NCBI GenBank assembly: GCA_965368115.1
Contig: CBDULQ010000166.1
Coordinates: 1-8,488 of the forward strand
Direction: 5' to 3'
Source: CBDULQ01 sp965368115
Lineage (GTDB): Bacteria > Pseudomonadota > Gammaproteobacteria > SZUA-229
Length of the DNA stretch: 8,488 nucleotides
Shown here: piece after piece, positions 5,866 through 8,488 of the stretch
How positions within the stretch are numbered: the first letter of the stretch is position 1
How the letters are laid out: each line of letters opens with the position of its first letter
Made by a program: the position numbers and the translations under genes
The notes under the pieces: generated by a model
What the model saw: the letters and a program-made list of their open reading frames with translations, nothing else
The model's database searches: none
What the model was told of the DNA's origin: nothing

Positions 5866-6339
5866 TCAGAAAGACCAGGCCGGTTTAGCGACCATTAGAA
5901 AATACACCAGCAGCATGGCCGAAAAAGCCGGTATACCGAGCCAGAACCAGATACGTGCAAGCCGGTGATAACCGGGCTCCAGTGGTTGCTTGTTCAGTAA
6001 CGCCAGCCGAGCCATGTCACGCATGCGAATTTGCAGCCAGACCACCGGCAGCCAGCAGACACCGGCAATCGTATACAGGACATAGGTCAGCATCAGCCAG
6101 GAGTCAGTGAATGAATACCCCAGCATGTGTACCAGCAGCAATCCGCTCAGCGGCTGAATGATTACCGTCGGCGTGGTGAACAGCCAGTCGGCCATTACCA
6201 CAATACGATTGGTATGAGCCATGGCCTGCAGGTTACCGCTACGGTCCGCACACCATTTATAAAATGCACTGCCCAGTCCGGTACCGAACAACAGTGTCGA
6301 ACTGAGGATATGCAGCCACTTCAGGGTTGCGTAATCCAT
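5866..6339 (-). CDS. DUF2269 family integral membrane protein
   Basis: This 157-residue protein begins MDYATLKWLHILSSTLLFGT and has four predicted membrane helices (about 4-27, 50-72, 80-103, 130-152). Conserved-looking polar spots include H10, R45, D51-W52 and the WLQIRMRDM stretch (101-109). It matches the DUF2269 pattern (KWLHILS..LLFGTGLG...., ADWLFT.P....QP.SG). The family has no established function. The start is placed at 6339 rather than at the in-frame upstream start 6420, because family members begin at MDY and the ATG overlaps the preceding stop as TGATG. That arrangement predicts translational coupling to the SDR-DoxX gene. It is the last gene of the operon and faces the kinase gene across 85 bp (5781-5865), in which I see no convincing terminator hairpin. 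Confidence 0.9.
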   Translation of the reverse strand: MDYATLKWLHILSSTLLFGTGLGSAFYKWCADRSGNLQAMAHTNRIVVMADWLFTTPTVIIQPLSGLLLVHMLGYSFTDSWLMLTYVLYTIAGVCWLPVVWLQIRMRDMARLALLNKQPLEPGYHRLARIWFWLGIPAFSAMLLVYFLMVAKPAWSF

Positions 6340-7622
6340 CAGCGTCGCTCCGTCGCCAGCATGATTAAAGTAGCCATCAACAGCGGGATATTCTTGCTGA
6401 TGGGGCCGAACGGATGCCACCAGAATTCGGGCATCGTCAAGGTGATGATCAGGGTATACATTCCAATCACTGCGATCTGTAACATCGCCACGCGGGTAAC
6501 GCGATAACGAAACAGCAACGCCAGGCCCAGCATGACGTCGAGTCCTGCTGCTGCGTACAACACCAGCGGAGCAAGCTGATCACTGACGCCGGTCCTGTTC
6601 AACAACAGGTAGCTCTGCTCCAGTGGATATACACAGGCGGAAATGTAACCGGTGAATATCCATAACAGCGCCAGCGAAAATCGTAACAGTGGAATCAGAA
6701 AATACAGGCGGGCAAACCAGCGGTCCGCCGGCAAAGCCGGCGTTCTGTCCAGTGCGTCCTGCACCGACATGGGTATAAAACCGAATCGATACTGCAAGGG
6801 CCTGACGTCCCCCGTATTCCCCTGTTGCAGCATCTGCATCGAGGCCCTGTTCAATGGTGTACTGAACAGGGCGCCTGCCACACTGGCAATCGATAACGCA
6901 ATCCGGTAAGGCATGGAGACGAAACACGGCGCGCCATAACCGAGCCAATGCCGTAATGCACCGTACAGTTCACGTATGGTCATCGGCTGCGGGCCAACCA
7001 GTTCGATACGTTGATCGCCGAGCACCGATGACTGCAACAGCCGAATAATGACTCTCACCAGATCATCCACATGAATCGGCTGTATGCGTTGGCGGCCCTG
7101 ATCGATGAGTGGAATCAGCGGCAATGCGGCCATGGCCCGAAACAGGTTCATGCTGTTTGCACCCGGCCCGTAAACGATGGACGGCATCAACACCGTGCCG
7201 TTGATATTCTGCGCCAGCAAACAGGCATCGGCGGCACGTTTAGTCAGATGATATTGACTGAAAGCGGTTTCATCCGCGCCCAGTGCGGAAATCTGAATCA
7301 CCCGTTCGATACCAACGCGAGCACAGGCCTTGAACAGTGCGCAGGGTGCATCACGATGTAAGGCATCGAAACGCTGGGTACGGGTTTCAGCAATAATACC
7401 CACGGCATTGATCACCACATCGATATCCGTCAGCCGCTCCATCCATTGAGCAATATCGTGATCACGACTGAAATCCGCATGAATGACACGCGCCCAGGGC
7501 CAGCGTTGCTGTGCGGCGCGAACATCACGCACCGCCAGGGTGAGTGAATAGCCTTCCCGGTCCAGGGCAGCCACCAGGTGGCTGCCGATGAATCCGCCGG
7601 CTCCGGTCATCAGGATATTCAT
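6339..7622 (-). CDS. SDR oxidoreductase fused to DoxX-like membrane domain
   Basis: This 427-residue protein joins two parts. The N-terminal half (about 1-290) is an extended/atypical SDR, a NAD(P)-binding Rossmann fold related to complex I NDUFA9-like and epimerase-type proteins. It has TGAGGFIG (6-13), NAVG (72-75), S112 with Y124xxxK128 as the possible catalytic set, YGPG (151-154) and HVDD (184-187). The C-terminal part (about 305-425) has four hydrophobic helices. It ends with FWWHPFGPISKNIPLL, as in DoxX-like (DoxX_3) domains. Membrane anchoring and a redox or quinone/lipid-linked role are plausible; no substrate can be named. It starts ATG at 7622, overlapping the upstream gene's stop as ATGA, and its own stop overlaps the DUF2269 start as TGATG. 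The ribosome binding site is weak, consistent with coupled translation. Confidence 0.92.
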   Translation of the reverse strand: MNILMTGAGGFIGSHLVAALDREGYSLTLAVRDVRAAQQRWPWARVIHADFSRDHDIAQWMERLTDIDVVINAVGIIAETRTQRFDALHRDAPCALFKACARVGIERVIQISALGADETAFSQYHLTKRAADACLLAQNINGTVLMPSIVYGPGANSMNLFRAMAALPLIPLIDQGRQRIQPIHVDDLVRVIIRLLQSSVLGDQRIELVGPQPMTIRELYGALRHWLGYGAPCFVSMPYRIALSIASVAGALFSTPLNRASMQMLQQGNTGDVRPLQYRFGFIPMSVQDALDRTPALPADRWFARLYFLIPLLRFSLALLWIFTGYISACVYPLEQSYLLLNRTGVSDQLAPLVLYAAAGLDVMLGLALLFRYRVTRVAMLQIAVIGMYTLIITLTMPEFWWHPFGPISKNIPLLMATLIMLATERR

Positions 7623-8014
7623 GATGACACCGCGTCACTGACGTCGCTTTCAGCATCAACCGCTTCATGGTTTGCCTCGGAGGCCGGATCACTGGTCACC
7701 GACTTCCACATCACCTTACCGATCATCGACAGGGCGACGAAGTCACCAAGCAGACTGAGGAACAGGGTATCCTGGATCGCCTCCGCCAGATTCGGATGTA
7801 CAGCAGCCCCGGTCGGGGCAAAATAAATCACCAGCAACAACGGGGACACCACCAGCATCAGCTGGGTGAACGTCACCCAGAATTCCGCGCGCGCCGCCGT
7901 CCCGCATCCATCGGTCAACACGTTACGTAACACCGGGGTGAGCAGATAAATCACCGCCAGGCTGATCAGCAGACAAATCAGGACTTCAGTAATAAACAGG
8001 GTCAGTACACTCAT
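7619..8014 (-). CDS. Three-helix membrane protein, first gene of the operon
   Basis: This 131-residue protein has hydrophobic helices at about 3-28, 46-66 and 81-103, an RNVLTDGCGTAARAEFW loop (30-46) between the first two, and an acidic, Ser-rich cytosolic-looking tail (107-131). I do not recognise a family with certainty and assign no function. A Cys in the short loop (C37) is the only notable residue. The ATG at 8014 is strongly supported by a perfect AAGGAGG on the minus strand (8021-8027) 6 bases away. This is the best ribosome binding site of the operon, and it fits the role of lead cistron whose translation drives the overlapping SDR-DoxX gene. It probably acts in the membrane together with the two downstream products. 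Confidence 0.85.
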   Translation of the reverse strand: MSVLTLFITEVLICLLISLAVIYLLTPVLRNVLTDGCGTAARAEFWVTFTQLMLVVSPLLLVIYFAPTGAAVHPNLAEAIQDTLFLSLLGDFVALSMIGKVMWKSVTSDPASEANHEAVDAESDVSDAVSS

Positions 8015-8045
8015 GGCAAGCCTCCTTTTTTCGGCTATTACGATA

Positions 8046-8065
8046 ATTTCTGTATTAACAGAAAT
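8046..8065 (-). promoter_or_regulatory. Inverted repeat between GbsR-like gene and operon, candidate operator
   Basis: ATTTCTGT (8046-8053) and ACAGAAAT (8058-8065) form a perfect 8-bp inverted repeat around a 4-bp AT centre. It starts 31 bp upstream of the operon's first ATG. A 20-bp two-fold site fits a dimeric winged-helix regulator such as the one encoded just upstream. On the minus strand a T8 run (8074-8081) with TTGCCT (8071-8076) precedes it, a possible -35 region, but no clear -10 box was found. Confidence 0.45.
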
Positions 8066-8083
8066 ATTCAGGCAAAAAAAACG

Positions 8084-8488
8084 CTACTTCTTTTTACCCA
8101 GAAAATTTTGCACCTTGCCACCCAGTTTGATCAGTTTCTGCAAGGTGGGGCGGGGTAAGTCCTTGACCTGTCCGTGCCAGCTGTCGAGCAGCTCCATGAA
8201 TTCCAGCACATCACGAATACGGGCTTTCACCTCGTCCGGCGTCTGCCGGTCGTCCTCCGCTTCCATGGCGCATTCACGCAACAGACTCAGTGTAGGATCG
8301 AGCTCACGGCGCTTACGCCCTTCGATGATGGCATAGAACAGATCCCAGGGGTCTTTCATGGTCGAGAAGTGATCGCGACGATCACCCAGTTGCGGGATGG
8401 TTTTGATCAGCCCCCAGGCTTGCAGCTCCTTGATGCTGGTGCTGACGTTGGAGCGCGCCACCGACAGCGTGGCGGCGATCTCTTCCGC
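8084..8488 (-). CDS. GbsR/MarR-type transcriptional regulator (N-terminus outside window)
   Basis: The frame stays open to the window edge, so the 134 visible residues lack the N-terminus; the visible GTG at 8461 is internal. The visible part begins AEEIAATLSVARSNVSTSIK, a recognition helix-turn-helix. ELQAWGLIKTIPQLGDRRDHF follows, the wing and linker typical of the GbsR group (COG1510) of MarR-like dimeric repressors. The remaining helices (about 55-125) form the dimerisation region, and the C-terminus is basic (LGKKK). Characterised relatives respond to choline or other small ligands, but ligand specificity cannot be read here. It lies 69 bp upstream of, and in line with, the membrane operon and is its most likely regulator. 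A terminator between them is not evident beyond the T8 run without a stem. Confidence 0.9.
   Translation of the reverse strand, partial: AEEIAATLSVARSNVSTSIKELQAWGLIKTIPQLGDRRDHFSTMKDPWDLFYAIIEGRKRRELDPTLSLLRECAMEAEDDRQTPDEVKARIRDVLEFMELLDSWHGQVKDLPRPTLQKLIKLGGKVQNFLGKKK

Noticed and set aside
6340..6420. Upstream start extending the DUF2269 protein by 27 residues
   Set aside because: The extra residues do not fit the family N-terminus and lie wholly inside the SDR-DoxX gene. The TGATG overlap gives a better start.
1..8488. Mobile elements, CRISPR arrays, tRNA or rRNA genes
   Set aside because: No transposase, integrase, terminal inverted repeats, regularly spaced repeats or tRNA-like cloverleaf was seen on either strand.

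Overview
The window looks like an ordinary chromosomal segment of a free-living Gammaproteobacterium of moderately high G+C content. This rests on the long Pseudomonas-like (type 2) LeuA, an Lrp/AsnC regulator, a MASE1 hybrid histidine kinase, a GbsR-like regulator and sigma70-type promoters. There are no rRNA or tRNA genes, CRISPR arrays, transposases or phage genes. No genus can be named from the sequence alone.

Left part (1-2294): an Lrp/AsnC-family regulator (5' part only, minus strand) lies divergent from leuA, which encodes 2-isopropylmalate synthase, the committed step of leucine synthesis. The 272 bp between them hold an AT-rich, Lrp-site-like dyad on the regulator side. On the leuA side is a GC-rich leader with two mutually exclusive stem-loops. 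A stem-loop follows leuA.

Middle part (2295-3662): three small genes are separated by roomy, signal-rich spacers. They are a 79-residue DUF3562-like protein, a 37-residue lysine-rich micropeptide and a 62-residue ribbon-helix-helix (RHH) protein with a lysine-rich tail. The micropeptide is 49% lysine with a perfect five-turn heptad pattern, and it has its own promoter, strong ribosome binding site and rho-independent terminator. Its start-site region carries two tandem 8-bp boxes built on GACGTC. That is the kind of site used by RHH repressors such as MetJ, so the neighbouring RHH protein is a candidate regulator. This micropeptide/RHH pair is the most likely undescribed system in the window.

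Right part (3663-8488): a 705-residue MASE1 hybrid sensor kinase (plus strand) faces a minus-strand operon. The operon's three genes overlap by 1-4 bases: a three-helix membrane protein, an SDR-DoxX-like fusion, and a DUF2269 membrane protein. A GbsR/MarR-type regulator lies upstream in the same orientation, with its 5' end outside the window. A perfect 8-bp inverted repeat between regulator and operon is the natural candidate operator. The operon probably makes a small membrane-bound redox or membrane-maintenance module of unknown substrate.
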